A stretch of 64,000 nt of DNA, taken from an uncultured Lachnospiraceae bacterium. GTDB lineage: Bacteria > Bacillota > Clostridia > Lachnospirales > Lachnospiraceae. The position numbers and the translations under genes are program-made. Shown here one piece after another: positions 55,193 to 64,000 of this stretch; position 1 is the first letter of the stretch, and the number at the start of each line of letters is the position of its first letter. Below the pieces are notes generated by a model. The model was not told the DNA's origin. It saw only the letters and a list, made by a program, of their open reading frames with translations, and did not search any database. Location: positions 1 to 64,000 of the forward strand of contig CAJTJY010000001.1 of NCBI GenBank assembly GCA_910576975.1. The letters are read 5' to 3'.

Positions 55193-55549
55193 TCAAGCTA
55201 TTTTCTCAACAATCTCCATAATATTGTCATAAGCTTCGGTAAGAGCCACGACATCAGCGTCAAGCCCCTCATAATTCTGACTGCGCAGCTTCTCCACAAT
55301 GACGATGTCTGCGTTCATCAAGCTGTCCAGGCCCAGATTTCCAGCAACGCCCTTCAACGCATGGGCATAATTAAATGCATCCTCGTACTGTTGCTGCGCC
55401 ACTGCATCCTTAAGCCCCTGGTAATTGGCGTCCGCCTTAAACTTGCCCAAAAGGCGCACATATAATTTCTCATTGTTCATCAACCGTCCCAGTGCGCCTT
55501 CAATATTAACTCCTGCCGCTCTCATTTGTTCTTTTATTTCTTCATTCAT
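55193..55549 (-). CDS. Hpt phosphotransfer domain protein
   Basis: A 118-residue helical protein consisting of one Hpt domain. The phosphorylated His lies in YAHALKGVAGNLGLDSLMN, the HxLKGxxxNLG signature. It would shuttle phosphate between a response regulator receiver and another regulator; no kinase is nearby. It precedes degV and the chemoreceptor gene on the same strand, but the spacing (about 70 bases) does not prove an operon. Confidence 0.88.
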   Translation of the reverse strand: MNEEIKEQMRAAGVNIEGALGRLMNNEKLYVRLLGKFKADANYQGLKDAVAQQQYEDAFNYAHALKGVAGNLGLDSLMNADIVIVEKLRSQNYEGLDADVVALTEAYDNIMEIVEKIA

Positions 55550-55680
55550 ACCGATTCATTCCCTTCTGCTAATATCACATTGTTCCCATTTTTGCGTCAT
55601 GACATACTTCAAAATCCGCAAAACAATTTAAAGCTCGCTATCTATTAATATTAGGGCATTATCCTTGAACTGTCAAGTAA

Positions 55681-55733
55681 AAAAGGGGCCGCCGCCCCAC
55701 GATTTTTCAATCGCGGAAACGACAGCCCTTTTT
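55681..55733 (-). terminator. Terminator of the groESL operon
   Basis: On the minus strand GGGCTGTCG pairs with CGGCGGCCC (with two G-U pairs), and an inner CGCGATT/AATCGTG stem closes with loop GAAA; T follows. It starts 27 bases past the groEL stop. Its GGGCTGTCG end resembles the ends of repeats B and C. Confidence 0.8.
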
Positions 55734-55759
55734 TTCAAATCAGGGGTATCAAAGCTTCC

Positions 55760-57403
<1,644 letters not shown>

Positions 57404-57406
57404 CTA

Positions 57407-57770
<364 letters not shown>

Positions 57771-57880
57771 CAGCTTATGTAAATAAATGTAGCACTCCTC
57801 TTTTTTTTTGTCAATACACATTTTTAGATTTAATAAAAAGTTTATAAACGGCACCTTTGTGAGAACGTTTTTTACACGCT

Positions 57881-58774
57881 CTAACACAATTTCTTTTTTT
57901 TGAAAAACCAAAAGCAAATCAGCAGCACCAACAGGCTTAATGCTGATACAAAGCCATAGCCATGCTGCCAATGAAGCTCTGGCATCCCCTCAAAATTCAT
58001 GCCATACCAGCCGGCAATCAAAGACAACGGCATAAAAATCGTAGTCACTGTCGTAAACAGCTTCATGATGCGGTTCTGCTCATAAGACAGCGCCGCATCC
58101 AAAGCCTCGCGGATATGCACAAGTTCCTCATACAAAAACTGTATTTCCTCCGTCATGTGCCGCAGCTTATTCTCATAGATGCGAAAATAGCAGGACGCCC
58201 CCTCGTTTAAAATCCTGCCCTTGGTTTCTGATTTCTTGTCCTCTAACCTATTGATGCCCTCTATCATATTTAAGAACTGCACATAATCATTTTTCCATAC
58301 GGTGAGCAAACGTTTACATTCAAAAATGGACCGGTTGCGGTTGCGGCTCGTCTTTCCTCCCACAATCTCCCGCTCCATATCCATCAAATATTTCTCCATC
58401 TCCTCCACATTGCGCTGCCCCTGCTTTAAGATTCCCTCAAAAACCGTTTCCAGCTTTTCTTCCATTTCATCGTCATCCCCTGGAACGCTTTTCATATGAT
58501 GAAGAACATTGTTTTCATCCTTGAGAATCACCAGCAAAAATTCCTGTTCATCCAGCAGAAAAGCGGCACTTGCCACCCGCCGTTTCACATTACTCCCCTC
58601 ATGAAAGCAAAATGCTCCATACAGACCCGATTCCAACAGCTTTACCCCGACCCAATAGGCTGGTTCTAGCCGGTAGACAGACTCCATCAGCCGTTCTTCC
58701 TGCTGGCTGCGCTCCTTTTCCTTTAGCTCCTGCCATTCCAAAATCCTGGCGTTCCCTACCTTATGATCATCCAT
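57881..58774 (-). CDS. CorA-family divalent cation transporter
   Basis: A 297-residue CorA-like channel: a cytoplasmic N-terminal domain of about 235 residues with long helices, then two membrane helices near 240-260 and 275-292. Between them the family GMN motif is present as YGMNFEGMPEL. The C-terminal end is basic, KKKKLC. It would carry Mg2+ or related metals; the subfamily is not certain. AAGGAAGG precedes ATG 58774. Confidence 0.88.
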   Translation of the reverse strand: MDDHKVGNARILEWQELKEKERSQQEERLMESVYRLEPAYWVGVKLLESGLYGAFCFHEGSNVKRRVASAAFLLDEQEFLLVILKDENNVLHHMKSVPGDDDEMEEKLETVFEGILKQGQRNVEEMEKYLMDMEREIVGGKTSRNRNRSIFECKRLLTVWKNDYVQFLNMIEGINRLEDKKSETKGRILNEGASCYFRIYENKLRHMTEEIQFLYEELVHIREALDAALSYEQNRIMKLFTTVTTIFMPLSLIAGWYGMNFEGMPELHWQHGYGFVSALSLLVLLICFWFFKKKKLC

Positions 58775-58823
58775 TCTAGGACACCTTCCTTTTCCGTCCT
58801 ATCGCACAATGATAGATTTTTTT

Positions 58824-60077
58824 TCACGGCGACAGCACCTTATGTAAAATATCCGCCAATGGCTCCATGGCGTTCATTGCCTCTTCTAGCGTGTTAGTTT
58901 GCGCTCCCACCTCCACTAGCAAGCTTTTGGGACGATAGTGGAGATTATAGCGATATCCTTTGAGATAAGTAGCGCGGGCAAATCCCGGATAATACTCCTC
59001 TGCCGCCAGCTTCATCTGAAAAGAAAATGCCAGGTTGTCTGCAAGATTGGGGTTTTGGAGATAAGCAATATTCCCATTGGCAGTCGTGCGGCTAAGCCCA
59101 TTGAAAAACATAATCTGCGCCGTCTGCTTTCCATTTACTTCTGATACAAGGTGCGCCGTATCTGGAACGCCGTCCCGGTGCAGGTCGATTACCACTTCTA
59201 TGCTGGGATGATCTGCTAGAATCTGCTCCAATGCCGGACCTGAATAGGAGTATGCATTATCCCGGTCTTTGACGTCGTATTCCCCGGTATGATGCATTAC
59301 ATTATAGCCATATTGATCCTTAAGAAGCTGCGTCAGCCGTTCGCCCAATGCCAAGACGCTTGAAGACGGATCGCCAGGTGTAGAATCTAGATAGCCTTCC
59401 TGAGAATGCGTATGGTAAATCAAAATCTGCACGTGTTCTGCATCCCCGGTAAGCGTCATATCCTTGGCAAGCATTGCCTGAGCGTTCAATTCGCTGCCGT
59501 CAATGGTGGTGGTGCGGTCTATCTGATAGAAGTTCTGCACCAGATAGTCAAAATCATTGAGTTTTTCCCTTGAGATCTCCACGACTTTTCCCGTACCCGT
59601 TTTGCTTTCGCCATCTTTTGCAGCAACCTTTTGATCTCCCTTTTCCGGTTTTTCTTTTTGTTGCTTACGCTCCTTTTTCCCTGGTTCTTTCTCTTTCTTT
59701 CCTTCTTCCTTCTCCTGCGTCTGCTGACTCTCTTGCTGGTTTTCTTGCTCCATGCCGCAAGTGAGGCTGCTCTCAATCTGGGTGTTGTACTCCGTCAGCG
59801 TCCCGCTGAACGCATATAACGGATAAAACTGATCTAACTTTTTCAGTAGGAAATTTTCCATCGTAAGCTCCCCTTCTTCCTCTTTCAGCATCACTGGCAT
59901 ACAATTTTTCCAGGCAGCCACTGCCGTCTCCTCCCTGATAAAATTAAAAAGCTGTTTCAACGCTGGCGTTTTGCCAGAAGACGCCATGCTTTGATAGCAG
60001 ACAAAGACAAACATCACGCTGACAATGGCTCCCAGTAGTTGTATAGACTTTGCCGTCCTCTTTCTTTTCTTTCCCAA
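58824..60077 (-). CDS. spoIIP: Stage II sporulation protein P
   Basis: A 417-residue sporulation cell-wall hydrolase (amidase/endopeptidase) acting with SpoIID and SpoIIM in engulfment. One N-terminal membrane helix (residues 12-31), a long charged Lys/Glu/Gln-rich linker (about 105-165), then the SpoIIP domain with ILIYHTHSQEGYL and EVVIDLHRDGVPDT, carrying the zinc ligand and catalytic residues. TTG 60077 is the only start in frame (a stop lies just upstream), with a weak GGGAAG site. It follows gpr by 140 bases, the usual gpr-spoIIP order. Confidence 0.92.
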   Translation of the reverse strand: MGKKRKRTAKSIQLLGAIVSVMFVFVCYQSMASSGKTPALKQLFNFIREETAVAAWKNCMPVMLKEEEGELTMENFLLKKLDQFYPLYAFSGTLTEYNTQIESSLTCGMEQENQQESQQTQEKEEGKKEKEPGKKERKQQKEKPEKGDQKVAAKDGESKTGTGKVVEISREKLNDFDYLVQNFYQIDRTTTIDGSELNAQAMLAKDMTLTGDAEHVQILIYHTHSQEGYLDSTPGDPSSSVLALGERLTQLLKDQYGYNVMHHTGEYDVKDRDNAYSYSGPALEQILADHPSIEVVIDLHRDGVPDTAHLVSEVNGKQTAQIMFFNGLSRTTANGNIAYLQNPNLADNLAFSFQMKLAAEEYYPGFARATYLKGYRYNLHYRPKSLLVEVGAQTNTLEEAMNAMEPLADILHKVLSP

Positions 60078-60217
60078 GTCTTCCCATTCCCATCTTCATG
60101 GGCCCATCCTTATGAGAGAAAAGCCCTTGCAATATAATGTCAGCTCTGCGGCACGCCAGGCCGCAGGCCGACTCTGATGATAAGTTACTATGAAAATATA
60201 TGCCTGTACGAAAAAAT

Positions 60218-61168
60218 TTATGCAAAAGCAATGTTTAGCCCCTCTGACAAGGTATAGCTCAAACGCTTGATAGACTCATCAATGTCTTTGGGCGTCACAA
60301 ACATGGTATTGAGCTGCGGGGACAGCAGTTCGCGGATTAACTCATATTTCTCCATGTCATTCAATGCATTCAGTCCTGTGCTCAAGGTCCGAAAATGGCT
60401 GTTTTCCTCCATGGCCTGGATCAATGTCTGCATGGTGTCACTGACTATCGTCGCCGCATCCACCACCGTAGGAACGCCGATCGCTATCACCGGAATGCCC
60501 ACGGTATCTTTTGACAACCCATGCCGGTGATTTCCAACCCCGGAACCAGGATTAATCCCGGTATCGGTAATCTGTATCGTCCTCCCAAGCCGCCTGGTAC
60601 TGCGCGCTGCCAGCGCATCAATGGCAATCACCACGTCTGGCTTGGTCTCCTCAATGACCCCGCGAATAATCTCCTGGCTCTCCATGCCAGTCTGCGCCAT
60701 CACTCCTGGCACGATTCCGCTGACTGCATTGACTTCTTCCTCGCCAAATGCATACTTCCCAAATTCTTTTAAGATGTGCCGCGTAATCATCAGATTATCT
60801 ACCGCCCTCGGCCCCAGGGCGTCCGGCGTCACCTCCCGGTTGCCAAGTCCCGCCACCAGCACAGATAAAGGCTCTTTGCAGTCAGGCAGCAATTTTCTGA
60901 TCAATTTTGCTAGCTCCAGGGAAATCTCTCTATGATAATCCTCATCCTGGCAATCCATGTTTTCCGCCTCCATGGTAATATAGGTGCCTTTGGGCTTGCC
61001 CATTGCCTTGGCGCCATTCTCCGTCTCAATGACCATAGTCGTGATCTTTATCTCTCTTTCTTTTTGGAATTCTTCTTCGACACGAACCCCTTTTATTTCT
61101 ACGTTGTCTTCTTCGAATTTCTCTCTGGTTTCCAACGCCAGATCGGTACGCACCTGAAACTGACTCAT
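60218..61168 (-). CDS. gpr: Spore protease GPR
   Basis: A 316-residue germination protease that degrades small acid-soluble spore proteins. It has family blocks VRTDLALETREKFEED at the start, VLVAGLGNREVTPDALGPRA, PDVVIAIDALAARSTRRLGR, TDTGINPGSGVGNHR and IPVIAIGVPTVVDAATI. The enzyme is made as an inactive precursor and processed at the N-terminus. GGAGGG precedes ATG 61168. It is followed by spoIIP, as in other Clostridia. Confidence 0.95.
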   Translation of the reverse strand: MSQFQVRTDLALETREKFEEDNVEIKGVRVEEEFQKEREIKITTMVIETENGAKAMGKPKGTYITMEAENMDCQDEDYHREISLELAKLIRKLLPDCKEPLSVLVAGLGNREVTPDALGPRAVDNLMITRHILKEFGKYAFGEEEVNAVSGIVPGVMAQTGMESQEIIRGVIEETKPDVVIAIDALAARSTRRLGRTIQITDTGINPGSGVGNHRHGLSKDTVGIPVIAIGVPTVVDAATIVSDTMQTLIQAMEENSHFRTLSTGLNALNDMEKYELIRELLSPQLNTMFVTPKDIDESIKRLSYTLSEGLNIAFA

Positions 61169-61226
61169 TTTATCCCTCCAAAAGTTTCTTTTATCTCATT
61201 TTCTGCAAAAAAAAACAAAATATGTA

Positions 61227-61255
61227 TTGACAGACAGAAAAAATGGGACTAAACT
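61227..61255 (+). promoter_or_regulatory. SigA-type promoter of rpsT
   Basis: TTGACA at 61227-61232, a 17-base spacer and TAAACT at 61250-61255. The rpsT start lies about 138 bases downstream, leaving a leader in which S20 could repress its own translation. Confidence 0.6.
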
Positions 61256-61392
61256 ATATTAGTATGTTTCCATTAGATCGTCCGTGTCCGGCTTTAATGA
61301 AACAACCATGGAACAATGCGCAGTCCTTCTTTGCATCATACAGTCAATTGGATTGCCGTGAATAATATTATTGTATATTGGAGGTGTACGGA

Positions 61393-61656
61393 TTGGCTAA
61401 CATCAAATCTGCGAAAAAGAGAATTTTAGTAACTGAGACGAGAACAGCTCGCAATAAAGCTATCAAATCTGCTGTTAAGACTTCTATTAAGAAAGTAGAG
61501 GCTGCGATCACAGCTAAGGAAAAAGAGGCTGCTCAGGCTGCGTTGAAAACTGCGATTTCTCAAATCAGCAAAGCTACTTCTAAGGGCGTATATCATAAGA
61601 ATACCGCTGGAAGAAAGATTTCCCGTTTGACCAAAGCTGTCAACAGCCTTGCTTAA
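61393..61656 (+). CDS. rpsT: 30S ribosomal protein S20
   Basis: An 87-residue basic protein of the small subunit: ANIKSAKKRILVTETRTARN at the start, then TSIKKVEAAITAKEKEAAQA and KGVYHKNTAGRKISRLTKAV at the C-terminal end. TTG 61393 is chosen, six bases after GGAGGTG; a TTG at 61378 is just before that site. A non-ATG start for S20 is common and suits its autoregulation. The gene is divergent from gpr. Confidence 0.95.
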   Translation: MANIKSAKKRILVTETRTARNKAIKSAVKTSIKKVEAAITAKEKEAAQAALKTAISQISKATSKGVYHKNTAGRKISRLTKAVNSLA

Positions 61657-61769
61657 TTATTTTCATACAACAAAGAATCCTGCAGCCGATCGCTTTAGCG
61701 AGATTTCGTCTCCGACACTGCAGAGCGATCCTGCCTAAGAGGCTTTGTTCTCTTATAGGACGATATCAC

Positions 61770-61807
61770 AAAAAGGAAACCAATTCCGTCATGTTGGTTT
61801 CCTTTTT
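61770..61807 (+). terminator. Terminator after rpsT
   Basis: AAAAAGGAAACCAA pairs with TTGGTTTCCTTTTT around a 10-base loop, followed by T. It lies 114 bases past the rpsT stop and 45 before the convergent gene's stop, so it may act in both directions. Confidence 0.85.
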
Positions 61808-61851
61808 ATTTCGCCATTATTCCTAGTAAAAGGCAACGCTGTCCCTTATCT

Positions 61852-62325
61852 TTACGGTAGCGGATTCTCTGTAATATATTCCTCCATGATTGCTGCCGCC
61901 ATCCGTACTAGCTTGGGACAGGGACGCTTCTTGTAATACTCTTTTGTCCGTTTCTCTGGTTCTGGTTCCTGCCTCTTTTGCTCCAATCCCAGTAATTCAC
62001 GGCACACGATGGAGCCGTTTTCCACCTCATATGCTTTGGCAAGCTCCTGAATTCTCTGATAATGTTCTGTCTTGCTGGTGTGCGCGCCTGGGGTATCATA
62101 GCCATAAAGCATCCCTGCCGCCATGAACATTCCGCTGACAGCGCCGCAGACTTCCCGAAGCCTGCCCATGCCCCCGCCAAAAGAAGAGCTCAGCTTCGCC
62201 GCTGTTATCTCATCCATTTCATACAAATCCTGAAATGCCAAGAATACCGCCTGCGCACAGTTATAGCCCTTTCGGAAATTCTCTTCCGCAGCTTCCCCGT
62301 ATTTACTCTTTTCGAAATCTATCAT
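61852..62325 (-). CDS. C-GCAxxG-C-C family redox protein
   Basis: A 157-residue protein with the family's N-terminal motif GYNCAQAVFLAF, then GGMGRLREVCGAVSGMFMAA, a Cys in SIVCRELLGLE and a Cys-Pro in KKRPCPKLVR. These cysteines are thought to bind metal or serve redox roles; the substrate is unknown. AAAGGATG precedes ATG 62325. It lies 23 bases after nadC on the same strand, so it may be co-expressed with the NAD genes. Confidence 0.85.
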   Translation of the reverse strand: MIDFEKSKYGEAAEENFRKGYNCAQAVFLAFQDLYEMDEITAAKLSSSFGGGMGRLREVCGAVSGMFMAAGMLYGYDTPGAHTSKTEHYQRIQELAKAYEVENGSIVCRELLGLEQKRQEPEPEKRTKEYYKKRPCPKLVRMAAAIMEEYITENPLP

Positions 62326-62348
62326 ATAAAAACATCCTTTCTTTCGTT

Positions 62349-63203
62349 CTACAACGCATGAAGGTTCTTCAACGAAATATCCATGATTGGCGCAGAATGA
62401 GTCAGAGCGCCGCTGGAAATATAGTCCACGCCCAAGGAAATATAGCGTTCAATATTTTCCTTTGTGACATTGCCAGAACATTCAATCTCCGCCCGCTTGC
62501 CGATTACCGCAATCGCCTCTCTCATTTCGTCCACGCCCATATTATCTAGCATGATAATGTCTGCTCCAGCTTCGACTGCCTCTTTCACCATTTCCAAAGA
62601 CTCACATTCAATCTCTATTTTGCGCACAAACGGAGCATATTCTTTCGCCATTTCCACTGCTTGCTTCACGCCGCCGGCTGCCCCGATATGGTTGTCTTTG
62701 AGCAACACTCCGTCTGACAGATTATAACGGTGGTTATATCCCCCTCCTGTCTTTACTGCGTATTTCTCAAAAATGCGGTTATTGGGAGTCGTCTTCCTAG
62801 TATCCAGCAATTTCACCTTGCTGCCTTCAAGCAACATTGCAATAGAATGGGTGTAAGTGGCAATCCCGCTCATTCTCTGAAGATAATTCAGCGCCGTGCG
62901 CTCTCCCGATAAGATGGCGCGGATATCTCCAGTAACAGTTCCTATGAGTTCTCCCTTCCTGACCGAATCCCCATCCTGGAAGTGAAGCAACACTTCAATA
63001 TCCTGATCCAACAGTTCAAACACCCGCTGGAAGACAAACAGACCAGAAAGAATTCCGTCCTGTTTGCAAATTAACTGCGCCTCGCCTCTGCGGCCCTTTG
63101 GCATTACCGCATTGGTGGTCACATCTTCACTGGAAATATCTTCCCGCAATGCAGAAAGAATCAATTCATCCACGTTTAAGGTCATGGTTATGTTGTTGTT
63201 CAT
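62349..63203 (-). CDS. nadC: Quinolinate phosphoribosyltransferase (carboxylating)
   Basis: A 284-residue enzyme turning quinolinate and PRPP into nicotinate mononucleotide. Motifs: REDISSEDVTTNAV, ERTALNYLQRMSGIATYT, LDTRKTTPNNRIFEKYAVKT, GGYNHRYNLSDGVLLKDNHI and IEIECESLEMVKEAV. ATG 63203 overlaps the nadB end by 38 bases; Met7 at 63185 is an alternative start. It is preceded by nadB, giving a nadB-nadC unit; nadA is expected just outside the window. Confidence 0.94.
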   Translation of the reverse strand: MNNNITMTLNVDELILSALREDISSEDVTTNAVMPKGRRGEAQLICKQDGILSGLFVFQRVFELLDQDIEVLLHFQDGDSVRKGELIGTVTGDIRAILSGERTALNYLQRMSGIATYTHSIAMLLEGSKVKLLDTRKTTPNNRIFEKYAVKTGGGYNHRYNLSDGVLLKDNHIGAAGGVKQAVEMAKEYAPFVRKIEIECESLEMVKEAVEAGADIIMLDNMGVDEMREAIAVIGKRAEIECSGNVTKENIERYISLGVDYISSGALTHSAPIMDISLKNLHAL

Positions 63204-64000
63204 ATACTTTTTTCATCCTCTCTATTTCTTGCCGCACCAGTTCCTGATTCTCCTGGTGCAGCTTTGTCAAATCGGTATATTGTTCTGGACAAAATACTTG
63301 TTCCTCTCTGGGCAGGCTCTGCGCACTCTCCCTCGCAATCGCCTGTGCCGCCCTGTCTGCAAATACCAGGCTTTCCAGCAAGGAATTGCTGGCAAGCCGA
63401 TTCGCTCCATGCACGCCATTACAGCTCGTCTCTCCTACCGCATACAATCCCTGCATAGACGTTTTGCCATCCATATCGGATTGAATGCCGCCCATAAAAT
63501 AATGCTGGCCTGGAACTACCGGGATGCATTCCTTGGTTATGTCATATCCTTCCTCCATGCACCGCTGATAAATATTGGGAAAATGTCCCAGGATATCATC
63601 CTTGGGAACATGCTCCATGGAAAGCCAGACATACGGTTTTCTGTCTTTCTTCATCTGCTCTTGAATGGCATGGGTCACAATGTCCCTTGGCTGCAGCTCA
63701 TCTACAAATCGCTCCATTTTGCCGTTATAAAGCACTGCCCCCTCCCCCCGGACAGACTCTGAAATTAAAAACTTCCGTCCAGGTTTCTCTGTATACAAGG
63801 TCGTAGGATGAACCTGGACAAAATTAACGTCCTGTAATGGAATTTGATGACGTAGCGCAATTGCAAGGGCGTCCCCTGTCAAATGCGGAAAATTCGTAGA
63901 ATGACGGTATAAGCCCCCAATTCCGCCACATGCAAACACTGTATGCTGCGCTCGGACCGGTATCACCTCTTTCGCAGAATCCACTGCTATGATGCCGCAG
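63166..64000 (-). CDS. nadB: L-aspartate oxidase, C-terminal part (runs off right edge)
   Basis: About 277 codons are visible, open to the right edge. The flavoprotein oxidises aspartate to iminoaspartate for quinolinate synthesis. Visible motifs: TVFACGGIGGLYRHSTNFPH, GDALAIALRHQIPL, VQVHPTTLY, ISESVRGEGAVLYN, the FAD-site stretch GLYAVGETSCNGVHGANRLA and SNSLLESLVFADRAAQAI. The C-terminal helical domain is short. The N-terminal FAD-binding loop is outside the window. Confidence 0.93.
   Translation of the reverse strand, partial: CGIIAVDSAKEVIPVRAQHTVFACGGIGGLYRHSTNFPHLTGDALAIALRHQIPLQDVNFVQVHPTTLYTEKPGRKFLISESVRGEGAVLYNGKMERFVDELQPRDIVTHAIQEQMKKDRKPYVWLSMEHVPKDDILGHFPNIYQRCMEEGYDITKECIPVVPGQHYFMGGIQSDMDGKTSMQGLYAVGETSCNGVHGANRLASNSLLESLVFADRAAQAIARESAQSLPREEQVFCPEQYTDLTKLHQENQELVRQEIERMKKVYEQQHNHDLKRG

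Overview
The window looks like a chromosome segment of a low-to-moderate GC, spore-forming Clostridia, most likely a Lachnospiraceae-type gut anaerobe. The evidence is the sporulation genes (GPR protease, SpoIIP, a Spo0E-like peptide, a SpoVD-like PBP), the compact dcw cluster, a threonyl T-box, CIRCE control of groESL, TIGR04086 and DUF1540 proteins, and strong AGGAGG ribosome sites with frequent TTG/GTG starts. The genus cannot be fixed from the sequence alone.

Positions 1 to about 11,040 are the end of an integrated mobile element, probably an integrative conjugative element of the RepA_N/ParA/ParB (Tn1549-like) kind. Reading on the minus strand it carries a small HTH-like protein, a DUF6075-like and a DUF3970-like protein, ParA, ParB, RepA with nine 23-bp iterons inside its own gene, a DUF6050-like membrane protein, an XRE regulator and a 1538-residue DUF4297(Cap4-like nuclease)-STAND ATPase resembling an Avs anti-phage protein. 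A transposase fragment runs off the left edge. The nuclease-STAND/XRE cargo is AT-rich and lies between two diverged copies of a roughly 115-bp terminator/leader segment. The element ends inside the 3' end of an S8 peptidase gene, which appears truncated.

From 11 to 26 kb is ordinary chromosome: S8 peptidase, CapA, superoxide reductase, KDPG aldolase and sugar kinase, a CNNM/CorC-type protein, glycogen phosphorylase, an AraC regulator and a chemoreceptor. This stretch holds several palindromic intergenic repeats of four types, most of them between convergent genes. One type folds on paper as a cloverleaf and occurs as an inverted pair flanking the superoxide reductase gene, with paired changes in the two arms of its stem.

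From 26 to 38 kb is the division and cell-wall (dcw) cluster on the minus strand: mraZ, rsmH, ftsL, two tandem class B PBPs, mraY, murD, ftsW, ftsQ, ftsZ. No murE, murF, murG or murC is present. Upstream are a Spo0E-like gene, a zinc-dependent phospholipase C-like protein and a DUF1540 protein.

From 39 to 64 kb: thrS with a T-box leader, a SEC-C protein, a membrane-fused spermidine synthase-like protein, a FeoB-associated Cys-rich peptide, a hexuronate oxidoreductase/transporter pair (which would feed the eda-kinase pair at 16 kb), deoD, azlCD, purA with an HAD phosphatase, a second chemoreceptor, DegV, an Hpt protein, groESL, a CorA-type transporter, spoIIP, gpr, rpsT, a C-GCAxxG-C-C protein, nadC and a partial nadB. 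No tRNA, rRNA or CRISPR array was recognised.
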